Part shown: one piece after another, positions 25,530 through 38,699 of the stretch
How positions within the stretch are numbered: position 1 is the first letter of the stretch
Layout: each line of letters begins with the position of its first letter
Origin: Pardosa pseudoannulata
Lineage: Eukaryota; Arthropoda; Arachnida; Araneae; Lycosidae
DNA: 64,000 nt
NCBI GenBank assembly: GCA_032207245.1
Contig: CM063510.1
Location: forward strand, 44,100,056 to 44,164,055
Reading direction: 5' to 3'
The notes under the pieces: model-generated
The model's database searches: none
Seen by the model: the letters and a program-made list of their open reading frames with translations, nothing else
Told to the model about the DNA's origin: nothing
Position numbers and translations under genes: made by a program

Positions 25530-27880
25530 TCATTATAATCAACATAGTATAAAGTAAAAGCGAAAAATTATAAAAATGTCATTAATGCTTATAGTTGAAT
25601 CATTCTACCATTTTTTTCCTCCATTTTATTGCTATTTATCTCTTCCACACATACTTTATATCAAGAAAGGTTACTATTGTAATAATTGATAAAACACATT
25701 TAAATTGTAGGTTTTTTTGTTTATTGAATTTCTTCAATTCAATATTATGACAAAATGGGAATGAATCATTATTAGTTTTAGAAGTAGGCAGCTTTTTCTC
25801 TCCACATCTTTTCTGTTTCATTCCCTCATTTTCAAAATCATTTTTATAATTTTCAAGTAAAATATTTCTTTTCTAATAGTTTATTTTACTGCCTGAATTA
25901 TTATTTTTCCAAACTTATTCTTTAATAAGTAATTAATAGATATCTAAATAATTCTCTACAGCCTTATTTTTCTTGTTTTGTAGTTCTTTCTTAAGCATTT
26001 ATTGAAATTTTTAAAACATACTCATTATATAAAGTAATTAAAGTAAATCTTAAAATTTTATAGATTATTCATCCATTCTTACTAGATTTATGTTTAAAAT
26101 ACATTATTCTGAAAATGTATAACATAATTTGAAATTTTTATCTCTGCATTTTAGAGATGGGGATGACATAATATATAATAACATTTTTTTAATATGTTGT
26201 TTGTTTTTCTCCTATGAAAATACTCAAACTCAACCAGTTTGGAAAAAACTTTTTAATCAACATTAGATACTTAATAATGTTAATAGATTATGTAAAATTT
26301 AATTGTAAAAACTTTTTTAAAAAAATAAGTTTTTTTAACGGTAATTTTGGTTTGTAGTACTTAATGTCTGAACTGTTTTAGTAATATAGTCTTTACCAAC
26401 ATAAAAATATATGCATAAAAGCAATGTGTACATATTATAAAGAATTATCAATATTGTCTCAATATTAAAATCCATAAAAAGAGTTTATAAACCAGTTAAA
26501 TAACTAAATGTTGATCTATGGAAACATCAATATCAAAGTTAAAATTTTTAGACTTTTATTTTTCTCTACAATATCTGATATATTTTGAAATAGAAAAAAA
26601 AAATATATAAATATCTATGGAAAAGATTAATTAAATTAAATGTTATTTGCAGTTGTCCTTTGAGGAATTGTTATTTTAATCCCTTTAATAATTTTTAAAC
26701 ATCCTTGGTAAAAAGTAGTTCTAAAACAAAATATTTTTAAAGTCAAATAGTTGGATTCTAGGCATATATAACATTAAGCATAGATGTAAAATATTAACAG
26801 ATCATATATTTTTGTGTTTCTTACTAAGTCTAAACAATATACTTTTCTTTTGTACTGTAACATCACATATTTATAATCTTCATTAACTGTACCATTGTTC
26901 TAGAAAGTTATTTAAAATCATGGATATATAGTAAATTTTTTCCTACAAAATACCATTCTGTAGAAAGCTTTTCATTAAAATTAGGTGTTGAAATGAACTG
27001 CTATTTTTTTACTCTTTGGTGATTCTATTTATATTTTATTTTTAAGAATAATCTTTTTTAAATGTCAAAGTAATATGACTTTTTTTTCTTGTATGTACAT
27101 GATCATCTGTCATTTATTTCTGTAAAATATACAATTAAAAATTCCATTTGGTTTTATATTTTTGCAAGATATGTGTGAGATTACTTTAGAGTAACATTAT
27201 CTTATAAATTGAATTCAAAATTATAGTTCCCTTGTAATTTACTATAGATGAATTCTAAAGTATGTAATACTAAACTTTTGAGATAATTTATCAAAGTGTC
27301 AAAGCAGATGTGAAAATCTAATTCTGCATAGGACATATTCATAACCTTTGTATAACTATTCTGACTTAAAACTACTTTTATAAGAAGTGTTTTGAGTTTC
27401 TTTTGCTTTTGTAGATTCTTGATGTGTTTTTTAAACATGAACTTGTATATATGTGTAAAATATTTGTTCTAAAGAATAGAAGTGTATCTTAGATGTTTAA
27501 ATGTATTTTGTTCTACCATCATATTAAAAAAATGATTTTTGCTCTTATTGATTGCCTCATACATATACTGGCTACACTATTACCTCATATATGACTTTGA
27601 AAGATTTTAAGTAAGGAAAAATTTATTTTAAAATCTTAATTTCATGTTTGTAAAGCAGCTCCTCTTTTTATTTTTGGTCACTGCAAGTTTCCTAGCAACC
27701 TTGAAAGTTTAGGAGTAGTAAAATGGTCGGGGGTTAAATATAAAATATTTGTCAAAAATCAGAAAAGGCTCAAAATAAAATAAAGAAAAGGTTTAAATTT
27801 TGTAATAATTTCCTGTCTTAAAATATTGTTCCTATTGCTTTCACTACATGGGGTCTATATAAAAGTGTTGCTCTCTTTCC
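25530..27880. other. AT-rich intergenic, nothing recognised
   Basis: No supported gene. Minus-strand frames at 25636-25821 and 27202-27438 show no motif. Confidence 0.55.
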
Positions 27881-27904
27881 TGCTAAATGCTCCCTCTAAA
27901 AAGC

Positions 27905-28155
27905 TGTTTCAGACTTGCCAACTCTCCGGTTTAATATGATAATACTGGATTTTTGACAATTTACTATGTTTCCAGAGAAATTTCTACAAATTGATGGATT
28001 TTTATGGGGAAACCATTAAGCTTTCTGTTTTTTGGCTATTTTTGTGACAAAGAAACAAAAAAAAATTTCCTCGGCTGTGCCAAATTGGGGCTGATAGCAC
28101 CAATGCGATTACAGTGCAATCAGAATTTTGTAGTTAGCAACAATGAGGAATCTGT
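27905..28155 (+). repeat. Dispersed repeat D, plus copy
   Basis: Aligns along about 240 bases to the reverse complement of 40085-40330. Shared pieces include AACTCTCCGG, GAATACTGGATTTTTGAC-like and TAGCACCAATGC segments. Moderately diverged. Type unknown. Confidence 0.75.
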
Positions 28156-28159
28156 AATA

Positions 28160-31078
28160 TAATTTTTGAAAAAGGATGTATCTATACCAGTGTCATTTAA
28201 TTGGACAAATAAGGAACAGTGATAGATATTTTAAATATAAGAACCTCTGGATTTCATGTTATTAATTTTATCGACTCAATATAGTAATGTAGAGTGTAAA
28301 TGAAATTTTAGCTATATTACAAAATAGCTACACATCAGTTAAAAAAAGCCATTCATGAATAAAAAATAAAACAGTTGAAAACTTATTGATTTGTCAAATA
28401 AAACAATAAGGAACATGTTTATAACAAACATTTTATTCTAATTCGTTAAAGAAATCAAAATCTGCAACAGTATATGTAATACAAAAGAAACAATCTAAAA
28501 ATATCGATTAATATTTTAACTGATATTGACATTAAATTACTTTTGTTTGCATAATGTCATTTTCACTGTTTAATAACTTTTCATCGATTTTTTTTTTCAG
28601 TGTTTTTATATCACGGTTTCTTGGATATGGTACAAATTTAACTATATATAAAAATTGAATATTATATAATTTGGCTTCCTTTATGCAATGTTTTTATTGG
28701 TATGCTATTAGGTCGTTACATTGATCAGCATAAGTTATTTCTGATTTTAAACTTTTTACATTTGACATGTCTGGTATTCGAATATTCTCATTTAAATTAA
28801 TAACGCTTTTAAATTAACAACTTTGTTAATACTGATAGTTAAAACCTTTTTTAAATTTATCAACATGTGAGCTAATATTGTATGTCTTTTAGTTAGGGAG
28901 GGAAAGTCTGTAAATTTATCAGATAAGTTTTCATATGAACTCTGTGAATATCTGAGGTTATTTCTGACACTTAAAAAATATCTAATAAAAATTCATAAAA
29001 ATTAATTTTAAAAAGGATTTTAAACTGTTAAAGTAATTGCAAATACCATTTCAGTTTAATCAATATGAAAATATATTTTATAATTAACAATTAAAATATA
29101 AATCCTATAAAGAATTGGTTTGTACATAAAATACCCTGAAAATTAATGATTAATTAGTATTTAATAATTATTTAGAAATTAGTGTATTTGTTGTATTTTG
29201 ACAACATCAGACTCAAAAGTGTTAAATAGTATTTTGGAAAGTCAATTCAGTGTCTTAACTTTTATTTTATATATATAAACAGTTTGATTTGCTGTGTGCT
29301 ACAATTCTCCAGTTCATTTGATGGATATGAACAATAGCTTTTTTAAATTAATCTTAATTGAATGCAACTTTATATACATAAAATTAATATTCCACTTCAA
29401 AACTTGAGATTCAACTACATTTCTATTAGTCATTATTCTTCAAAGGTCCTCAATTAACATCATGTTATCCATGATATTCTTTTGATTTTGTGCGTCTTCC
29501 ATCATTGATGGTGCTAAAGCACACAATTTTCTTAACTATTCATTGGTAGTACAACTTGCCATATGTAACAGGACATCTTAAGGCAAATAATTTACATGTC
29601 TTAAATCAGTAAGGTTTGCCTACCCTGACAGGTGTAAGAAGGTATTCATTATGCCTTTGAGATTTTGATCATCATCATATATGATTCCATACCTCTCTCC
29701 CAGCGAGAAAACAAAATCATAAGCCCATTAAAGTCTTTTTAGGGATAGTTAAAAAGTAGCTTATAGAATTTTTATTTTCTCAGAATGAGTTTTCCTTTTC
29801 AGCAAATTTAGATGGCAATCCTATAAAAATCTTCTAAATTTTCGAGTATCTCCTATAATATAACATTCTCACTTAGATTGACATCTTATTTGAGCTTCGT
29901 GAGCATAAATTTACCTTTTCAATAAGTACTATGACTGAAATCATGACAAATAGTTTATTGTAAAGTTTCAATTCTGTGTTTACATGTTATACCAATAAAT
30001 CTGTTATGTATTTTTTCTATTTTTATCACTGCCATTCTATGATGTTTAACAGGATATTTCACTAAGGAGAACAGGTTTTAATATTCATAGTTGTTTAAAT
30101 TTCATGTTTTACTTGGTGTAATACATAGTAACTTCGATTCAAGATATTCATCATATATATTTGGCAGAAATAACTCGAGCATTAATGAGTTCAGTAAAAG
30201 AAGGTTTGGTTATCTAACCGGAGCATTATTTTTACGTTTCTGATATGCCACTGCTGTTAGTCAATTTTTGCATCTTGCCTGTACTTCATTTCATCGAAAA
30301 CTACGTTTTCTAACCTACTGGCTTCATTCAAATACCTTTCGCAGGCTTCGCAACTGTTTTATTCTTTTTCCCTTCTCTCTCTATTTTTGAGATTCCTGCA
30401 GATTTCTAGTTTTTGGAAGCAAAATATAGCTTCAGAATTTCCTGTCTTCCCCTTTCAGTTAGGAGAAATGGAATTCACTTCTGACAGGCGGTGCCTCATT
30501 TCTCACCAACTATGGCTGGAATTCATTCACCATTTTCTCTGGGCTTATTGGCTGATTAATTTTGCATTTTCTCTTTTCCAATAGAGTGTATCTCATCGGA
30601 AGCCCCACGAATAATTTATGAACAACATCGAAAATCCAATTGATTGTTTCCTCGAATTAGATTTTTATAGATTAAAATGAAATATTTTATCTTAAACAGT
30701 TTCTATTTTACTTATTGTCCGCACACAGTAATTATCCTTAAAAAAATGCATATTTTTTTTCTAATTTATCGGATTATCATAATCCCGTTGAGACCAAAAG
30801 TATTCTAAGATGAAATTCTCAAATTCCTCACTTTGGAAATTTCTATTTAATTCAGCAGGTTAGAACTAGTTCTGCAGTCTGGAATGGTTTCGTTTAAAAC
30901 CCTTCAAATAAGTTTTGAGAATGCGATGAGAATCTCAATTTTGACAAAGCGGCCTCAGAATCAATTGTAGTCAAGTCTTCTGTGATACAGTTTTTCCCAT
31001 ATCACATTCAAACCATGAAACCATAAGTAGTCTGGTTGCAATAAGAATTCCAGAAGAAGTCCGCCCCTTAGGGCCATG
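28160..31078. other. Intergenic, no gene recognised
   Basis: AT-rich to 29,400, then more mixed composition (29,480-31,050) with broken frames on both strands. The latter part could be a decayed transposon, but I found no motif that names one. Confidence 0.4.
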
Positions 31079-31595
31079 TCGTCAGACGACGTTCAATTGA
31101 TCTTTTCCCCGATTGTCTTTAATGTAGTGTTGATTTATTTCACGCAACTTATTTTCCATATGCTTAGATCTGTGGTGATGATGGTTCTGACTGTCGTTCA
31201 AATTTGAGTCCTGAGTGGTAGAGAGTCTTCTCAAGATGGCACTGCTGTGCACGGAACCACGAATTTGTATCTGCAGTCTATAGCGCTGATAGGAACGTCT
31301 CAACAAGTACAGAACCTAGAAGATAAAGTCTTTCTTATTTTATGACCTCTAAATAGTATATAAAACAGTTTCGTTGGTAGCGACTCTCTCGATTAGGCTG
31401 TAATTTCGGGGGAATGTTTTTATCTACCTCATAATGAGGTCTCTGTTTTATGTTTCAAAATTAATGAGGAGAGCGGTTGAAAGTATATTCTCTTATTATG
31501 ATTCCAAATTAATTGTTCTAAACGTACTTCAATAGTCAACTTTGAGATAGAATAGTTTTGCTTGTAATGGGAAAAATGTCTCAGAAACTACATTC

Positions 31596-31695
31596 NNNNN
31601 NNNNNNNNNNNNNNNNNNNNNNNNNNNNNNNNNNNNNNNNNNNNNNNNNNNNNNNNNNNNNNNNNNNNNNNNNNNNNNNNNNNNNNNNNNNNNNN
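31596..31695. other. Assembly gap of exactly 100 N
   Basis: A run of 100 N, a conventional gap of unknown size. It lies just before a TA-rich low-complexity block, which probably caused the break. Frames through it are meaningless. Confidence 0.99.
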
Positions 31696-31925
31696 CTCCA
31701 GTATATATATATTGAAGGTCCATATTGTATTTTCGATATATAACAATTTCGAAGGAGTTTTTTCGATACAGTTTTTCCATTGATTTTTTCATATAAGGTA
31801 TCATAATAATGCTATGATATATTATATATATATATATAACGAAGTTAGATTGAATTTTCGAGTATATATATATATCATTGCGCCCTATATATAGAGTTCC
31901 ACAAATGCAGGGTTTATATATCTCC

Positions 31926-32393
<468 letters not shown>

Positions 32394-32819
32394 TTGTGTG
32401 TGTGGTGGTGATGAGATTTTTTGAAGGGAGTTCCGTGCTGATAAATCAGTCTTGCATGCGAGGAACCGTGTAGACGAGTGAAAACGAAATGGAATGCTTT
32501 TATCAAAAAACATAGTTTATTCAGGCAGCATTCACGAACGAACAGTTCACAAAACCTGTACATTCTGCTGAAATAGTTGTTTGTACCAACCAATCAGAAA
32601 TTACCTACAAGTTACTTGGGGTCAAGCGGTTGACGTAGTTTAAGCGTCAGAATCTATTCTTAGTTACTTATGAAACCGGAAGGAATGAACAGAGGAAAAC
32701 AAGACATTCGCTAAGGTTGCTAGAAAGGGATGAAAGAAAGATAGAATCGAAACCGAAAGTAAATTCCACATAGATATAATTACGTTGATAAAAAAATATC
32801 TTCTTCATGAGCATAACAA

Positions 32820-33095
32820 CCTATTATAGGTCCTAGCTGCCTCGACAGCACGCTTCCTCCAACTCAAACGGTCTAGAGCAAACTCTTTTTCAGTTGCTAA
32901 TCTTCAAGGATTTTGAGGTCAATTTCAACATCGTCTAGCCATCTTGTAGGTGGTCGTACTCGGGTACGGGATCCCTCAGGATTTTTAAAAGTATACAGTT
33001 TAGTAGGATTCTGTTGTTATCAGGGGTTCTCCAGATGTGTCCAAGCCATCTCAGTCTATTACTACGAGTGACTTGCGTAACCCGAGGCTCTTTGT
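32820..33095 (-). mobile_element. LINE 3' fragment (reverse transcriptase C-terminus)
   Basis: The minus strand reads NRLRWLGHIWRTPDN, then after frameshifts LDDVEIDLKIL and ALDRLSWRKRAVEAARTYNR in different frames. This is the C-terminal tail of RTE/CR1-type ORF2 proteins. At least two frameshifts. Only the last quarter-kilobase remains. Confidence 0.7.
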
Positions 33096-33122
33096 AAAGC
33101 CTATATAGTTAAAAAATATCAT

Positions 33123-33123
<1 letters not shown>

Positions 33124-33198
<75 letters not shown>

Positions 33199-33200
33199 AG
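33124..33200. repeat. (TA)n microsatellite
   Basis: About 37 TA units with two interruptions. Confidence 0.95.
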
Positions 33201-33515
33201 AATATAATACAAAAATAAACTTGTTTGTATAAAAAAAACAAGTAGTCACGTCTCGTAACAACAAAATATCTAAAATAGATTCATCAAATCAAGCTTCATG
33301 CATATAGGTTTTCTATGTGAATAACAAATAATAATAATAACAATATAAAATGCGATGAAGCCCATTAAAAATTTTTAAGATAAATTTCTGTAATAAACTT
33401 GCAGTTTTAGGATGGCCAAATTTCTTAAAAAGCTGTAAAATTTGTTATAAACTTATCCTTTACTAATTTGCAGTATTATGTATTATACAAATTTTTGTCA
33501 GATTTATTTTAAATA

Positions 33516-34802
33516 TTGGGGTTGTTCGGAAAGTAATTTCGTTTTTTCCCTCAGAGGATTTAATTGTATTTTTTTTCACCCAACTTCACATTTAAGCCGT
33601 ATAATTTTTATATGCTTTGATAGCTCATATAGCAAGGCTTGTGTGTGAAAAATTCCAATTAATTCTACGCAGTAGTTTTTGGTTGGTACCCTCTTAAATA
33701 TGGAGAGCGATAAGCAGAATTTTCGACATATTTTACTGTTTTACTAAAGAAAGGGTAAAAATGCTGTTCAAGCCAGAAAAAAATTGACCGATGTGTATGG
33801 AGAAGGTGTGTTGACAGTACGCCAGTGCCAGAACTGGTTCGCTAAATTTCGATCCGGCAATTTTGATGTCGAAGCTGCACCATGTTCGGGAAGTCCGGTG
33901 GAAGCTGATAAAGACGCGATAAAGGCATTAGTTGATGCGAACCGGCGAATAACAACACGTGAGATCAGATTGAGGTTAAATTTATCAAATTCAACTGTTT
34001 ATGACCACTTGAAAGGCCTGGTATTATCCTCGAAGCTCGATGTATGGGTTCCCTATATTCTCACAGAGAGAAATCTGTGTCGCCGCATTGACGTTTGCGA
34101 TTCGCTTCTCAAACGTCACGAAAATGATCCGTTTTTGAAGCACATCATCACTGGGGACAAAAAATGGGTTATATACAACAACGTCAAACGCAAGAGGTCA
34201 TGGAGTAAAAAAGATGGACCGGCTCAAACCATTTCCAAAGTCGATATTCACCAAAAAAAGGTGATGCTGTCTGTTTGGTGGGATTTTAAAGGAATCGTTG
34301 TTTTTAAGCTTTTACCGGATAACACAACGATTAATTCGGAAGTCTACTGTCATCAGCTGGACAAAATGAATGATGAACTTCAACAGAAAAGGTCAGAACT
34401 AATCAACAGGAAAGGTGTACTGTTTCACCAAGACAACGCGAAACCTCACACAAGTTTGGTCACTCACCAAAAGCTTTTACAGCTTAAATGGGATACAATA
34501 CCACACCCACCAAATTCTCCAGACCAGGCACCATCGGATTATTATTTGTTTCGGTCATTCCAAAAATTTTTAGACGGTAAAACCTGCACCTCAAATGAGG
34601 AGGTCAAAAACCACCTCGATCAGTTTTTTGCCAGCAAAGACCAAAAATTTTATGAGCGTGGAATTATGCTACTACCAGAAAGATGGCAAAAGGTGTTGGA
34701 CCAGAATGGCCAATATATAATTTAATAAAATATTTATTCATTATACGAAAACTGTCTTTCATGTTCCCCAAAAAAAACGAAATGATTTTCCGAACAACCC
34801 AA
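33516..34802 (+). mobile_element. Mariner transposon, near-complete
   Basis: 1,287 bp, the usual mariner size. Ends are imperfect inverted repeats of about 28 bp: TTGGGGTTGTTCGGAAAGTA on the left, TTGGGTTGTTCGGAAAATCA read inwards on the right. TA duplications flank them (33514-33515, 34803-34804). It encloses one transposase frame with a single in-frame stop. Low decay suggests fairly recent insertion. Confidence 0.95.
33700..34725 (+). pseudogene. Mariner transposase with one premature stop
   Basis: The cut-and-paste transposase. From ATG 33700 the frame runs 341 codons to TAA 34723-34725 with one interruption, TAA at codon 16 (33745-33747). The downstream frame alone is 313 codons. The N-terminal DNA-binding part has two helix-turn-helix regions (QNWFAKFRSGNFDVE, then ITTREIRLRLNLSNSTVYDH). 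Catalytic DD34D is kept: TGDKKW, FHQDNAKPH and PSDYYLF. Some usual motif residues are altered: WVPYIL where WVPHEL is common, TGDKKW for TGDEKW, and NSPDQAPS for YSPDLAPS. The early stop probably makes it inactive, unless a later start codon is used. Confidence 0.95.
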
Positions 34803-34809
34803 TATATAA

Positions 34810-35215
34810 AATAAATTAGGATTTAAATAAGATACACCAATTTGTAATTAAAAAAGGGTAGACAATTTTTAAAAAATTTATTAAGCACAAAAATTTCCAT
34901 ATGATGGTCAAGTTACTTCATTTAAATTATTAGTCTTTGTGTGGGCGGGTGTAAGGTTACACAAGGCCTGTGACGGAGTTCACTAATTTGAACTGCAAGG
35001 AACAGTATCAAATTATCGAAAGGCGGCACCCTACCGTTTTGGCCTCTGTTCAAATGATAATAGATAAGAATGATATAATATAACAAAAATAAAAATGAAT
35101 GTATTTTTGTAACATTACTCCTAAATTAATTTATATCTTAAAATAACAAACTTTGAATATATGTTCTAGGTGATTGCTACCACAAACAGCTTTGAAGAAG
35201 CGTGAAGATCCTAGT
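34810..35215. other. Intergenic between mariner and hAT-like element
   Basis: No gene. A short GC-richer piece (about 34940-35050) is not assigned. Confidence 0.5.
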
Positions 35216-35220
35216 AATGA

Positions 35221-35581
35221 CAGGGTTCTCACTCTTTTTCCAGAACAAAAATTAAGGACTTTCTAAGGACCAAAGTAACGTTTTATAAGGACCTACTTGA
35301 AATACACGACATAACGGCATAAACCTTTTCTCCTGAGGAACATATTTTTATGATTATGAACCAGACAAGGCATGTTCAATAAATGCCCTACGATATTTCA
35401 GAATTAAGTTTTTAAAAATGCCTAAAAATTAAAATAAGATAAATCTATTTGACAAAAACTAATTTTGAAAAATGTACATCTGAAGTTTTTTGAGTGATCA
35501 AACTAAAAATAAATTGTAAATAAAAACAATATTATAAACAGTACTTTCAGAGGGTTTAAAAATGACTCATATTTATATAAG

Positions 35582-35637
<56 letters not shown>

Positions 35638-36073
35638 CATACATACATACATATATACTAGCTGATTATACACGACGTTGCCTGGGAAAGAAGAAAGTTT
35701 TAGACTTTTCTATTACATTCAATGCAAGGAAAATTAAACTTCCATAAGTAACTGAAATATCTACAAACCCCCCTCCTCCATGCTTCGCTTAATTAAAATC
35801 TGCATGACTGTTAGCTATTAGGAAAGAGAAGCCGACTATATACTTTAAACCTTTTCAGTATACGAAAAATTATATATTTGCCGTATAAGAAAACTGATAG
35901 GAAATCACATGAGACTGTGGATCTCATCCATGGAGAAATTGATCGCGTTCCAATTTTAAAATTAAGGAGTTTTTAAGGACCTTTGACATAAATTAAGTAG
36001 TTTTAAGGGCCCTTAAAAATGAAAGCTAAAATTAAGGAGTTCTTAAGGACTTTTAAGGACCGTGAGAACCCTG
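35221..36073. mobile_element. Non-autonomous hAT-like element
   Basis: A perfect 12-bp terminal inverted repeat: CAGGGTTCTCAC at 35221-35232 and GTGAGAACCCTG at 36062-36073. Subterminal TTAAGGAC repeats occur at both ends. It is flanked by AATGA on both sides (35216-35220, 36074-36078). The termini look like hAT, but hAT normally duplicates 8 bp, so the 5-bp match is odd. It contains a (TA)n(CATA)n array and no transposase. Confidence 0.7.
35587..35660. repeat. (TA)n(CATA)n microsatellite
   Basis: Lies inside the hAT-like element. The plus-strand frame through it is an artefact. Confidence 0.95.
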
Positions 36074-36082
36074 AATGAGTCT

Positions 36083-36384
36083 GTGGTTTCGATTCACCGC
36101 AGTCGCAGAAAGCTGATAAGTTCGAAATTTAGGTATCCGGTGTGAAAAATGAGACGTCTGATGTCGATGCTTAAACTATTTTACTGTGATAGTCGTGTGT
36201 ACTTCTGCATCATTTATACCCATTTCATATATTTCTCCAAATAGAAAAATTTTCGTTTAAACCTTGATTCAGCAAGCTTCAAATACATCTAAGGCACTAT
36301 TATCGTGGTCTTCTTTGGCTTGGAGGTTAGAGCAGGAAGCTTCAAGCGATGCGTCTGCAGGTTCGACTCCTCGCAGTTACGGGA
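36083..36384 (+). mobile_element. tRNA-related SINE module (family B), first copy
   Basis: A B-box-like GGTTTCGATTCACCGC (about 36084) is followed by a body (TTTTACTGTGATAGTC, AAATAGAAAAATTTTCGTTT). Then comes a new tRNA-like head (TTGGCTTGGAGGTTAGAG, GGTTCGACTCC). The body also occurs at 38400-38525 and 38700-38805. The Tc1 element starts right after it. Confidence 0.55.
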
Positions 36385-38318
36385 TATACACTGATGAAAT
36401 AAATTAAGAGAATTTGCATATTTTATCGAATTACATGAAAAGAACTGAACTGAAGGAAAAACTACTGCTTCTAGATAAAAATGCAAATCTTGTACGGTAA
36501 ATACGTAAGCGTACACGTGTGTGTCGGCGGAGCCAGCAGAACTGCCTTTATAAGCGCGCGGAGGGTAAGACGAATTGCGTTCGCTAGCACACCTCGGCGA
36601 ATTTCTTATTCTTGGTGTTATCTTGCAGCAATCGGTTAAATTCATATTGGAACAGTAACAATGAGTAACCACCAATGTTTAGATGACGGAAATAGGTGGC
36701 AAATAGCGGGCCAATCGCAAGTCCAAATATGCAGTTTAATTTAACGCCCAGCGTCGTGTGTAACCTATGGGAACAGTTCCAGGATATTGAATCCATGGAA
36801 AGGAAGTCTGGGCAAGGTCGTCCAAGAGCCACGACGGCCAGAGACGATCACCATTTATCCATTTTAGGAAGGCGTAATAAAGGGGCTACAACTGCTCAGC
36901 TCTCTAGGGACCTGTGTGCAGTCACAGGAACCCGTATAACAAGGATGACTGTTTCCAAAAGACTGAATGAGCGAGGGTTGTTTGTCAGAAGACCGGCTGT
37001 TTGCATCCCGCTCACATCTATGAACAAGAGAGTCCGATTAGCATGGTGCAGGCATGATTGGAATATGTTCACCGACGAGTCCCGTTTTAGCCAAAACACC
37101 GTTTCTCCGTACTTTCATATAGAGATAGCTAGTTACCCGCTACCTACCCTGCAATGTTCGAGAAATCGACAATTATGGCGGTGGCGATGTAATGGTCTGG
37201 GCAGTCATCATGTTGGATAACCGCACACCTCTCCACGTCTTTGACATAGGCTCTGTGACTGGTGTGAGGTATAGGGATGAGGTCTTGGATGTTAGCCTTT
37301 TCCGGGGCGCAGCAGACATGCCAACATTCAGGCACTTGTGTCAGGAACAACAACGTAGTTTGAAATTTCAACATAATAATTACAGATTACACATAAGTAC
37401 ATATCTTATTGGTTTCTAAATTGAAATTAAAAATATTTACACAGTAGTAAATTGTAAAAGGAAAACTAAAATTTATGAGTAGCTTTTTTAGCTTTAACAA
37501 CTTATTTTTCAGAACAGTGTTTCTTAAAGCAAAATTGACCCTGATCAAAATATTTCCATTTTTCTACCATCAGGAATTCTAAGAGTTTGTCTACTCAAAT
37601 TTGACCTGAATTCAGTTTGGTTTTTCCGCACAGTTCTGAAAGCATGCAGCATTACTGTGTCAAAAGAGTAATATTCAGCATTATTTTTTTGCAAAACTTT
37701 TATTTAATTGCTGAATCGTAATATTTTAGCTGTTTAAAAGTTTTGTTATTTTCCGTAGCAATCTGAGGAGCTTCTGGAGTTATCAAATTTTCTCATTTCT
37801 CCGGAGTAGTTGGCATGTCTAATGTGGGCCCCGATTTCATCTTGCAGGATGATGACGCCAGGCCACATAGAGCTCTTCTGGTCGACGAATTTCTCGAGAG
37901 TAAGGATATTCGCCAGTCAGGTCTCTAGACCTCAAACCTATAGAGCATGTCTAGGATGCTCTGATCAGAGCAACTCGCAATTCCCCCTCCGAGAACCATC
38001 CAGGAAACAGCGTTGCTGAATGAGTTGCACCAATTGCCACATGCACTGATAAACTGCCTTATTTCCAGTATGACATCACGCTGCGAGGCCTGTAGAGCTG
38101 CAGGGGGGAACCATACCCCCTTTTAACCCATTTCTTTTGTGTATTCTGCAACCGCTGTTTCAGACCCATGAGTGTTACGCACGAACATGTGTGTCTATTA
38201 TAACTATTGAATGTTTATTTTGTTTGTGTAATAACAGCCTATGTTCATACCAAATTTTATTAAAATATGTCTAGTAGTTCTGGAGATCGTAAATCAGATA
38301 TGAAAATTCGGTGTATAT
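36385..38318 (+). mobile_element. Tc1-like transposon, interrupted by another element
   Basis: Transposase remnants in order: VVCNLWEQFQDIESMERKSG, the GRPRATTARDDHHL linker, NKGATTAQLSRDL, TRITRMTVSKRLNERGL and WCRHDWNMFTDESRFS (first catalytic Asp). Then GDVMVWA, TPLHVFDIGSVTGVRYRDEV, a 507-bp insertion, NVGPDFILQDDDARPHRALL (second Asp) and PIEHV (the Glu motif region). Many stops and frameshifts. The ends read TATACACTGA and, inverted, TATACACCGA, so these are probable termini at TA. Confidence 0.8.
37314..37820. mobile_element. 507-bp element inserted in the Tc1-like transposon
   Basis: It interrupts the transposase frame between RYRDEV and the DNARPH region, where only two or three residues should separate the flanks. 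It has perfect 12-bp terminal inverted repeats (AGACATGCCAAC and GTTGGCATGTCT) and an AT-rich interior with no coding potential. No clear target duplication, so the superfamily is unknown. Confidence 0.8.
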
Positions 38319-38399
38319 TAATCTTAGATTCGCGAAATGCCAGAATCGAGAAGCACGAAGTCTAGATTCTTCGAAACCACAGTAGGCTACTTTATTACA

Positions 38400-38629
38400 C
38401 GATTAAACCATTTTAATTTGCCCTTTATCACAGCCATATGATAGAGTTTCATACCCCTTGAAAACCAGAAGTTTATGTTTCAACATTAACAAGTTTCAAA
38501 TAGAAATAACAGGAGTGCGTTACCACAGCCTCCTTTGGCTAAGTGGTTAGGTACTTGGAGTGCAAGACTCCAAGTACTGAGTCCACAGGTTCAATATCTG
38601 CAGTTGAACAATATATAATTAAGCCTTTA

Positions 38630-38670
<41 letters not shown>
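38400..38670 (+). mobile_element. tRNA-related SINE (family B) with poly(A) tail
   Basis: The body matches the copies at 36.2 and 38.7 kb. It is followed by a tRNA-like head, TTTGGCTAAGTGGTTAGG, and a B-box-like ACAGGTTCAATATC, then a 30-plus base A tract at 38636-38669. The tail marks it as retroposed. Confidence 0.7.
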
Positions 38671-38671
<1 letters not shown>

Positions 38672-38699
38672 GATTTAGATGTTTTAAATTCCTTGTAAT

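Noticed and set aside
29400..30620. Possible host gene or hAT transposase on the minus strand
   Set aside because: Frames are short and broken, and I recognised no catalytic or zinc-finger motif.
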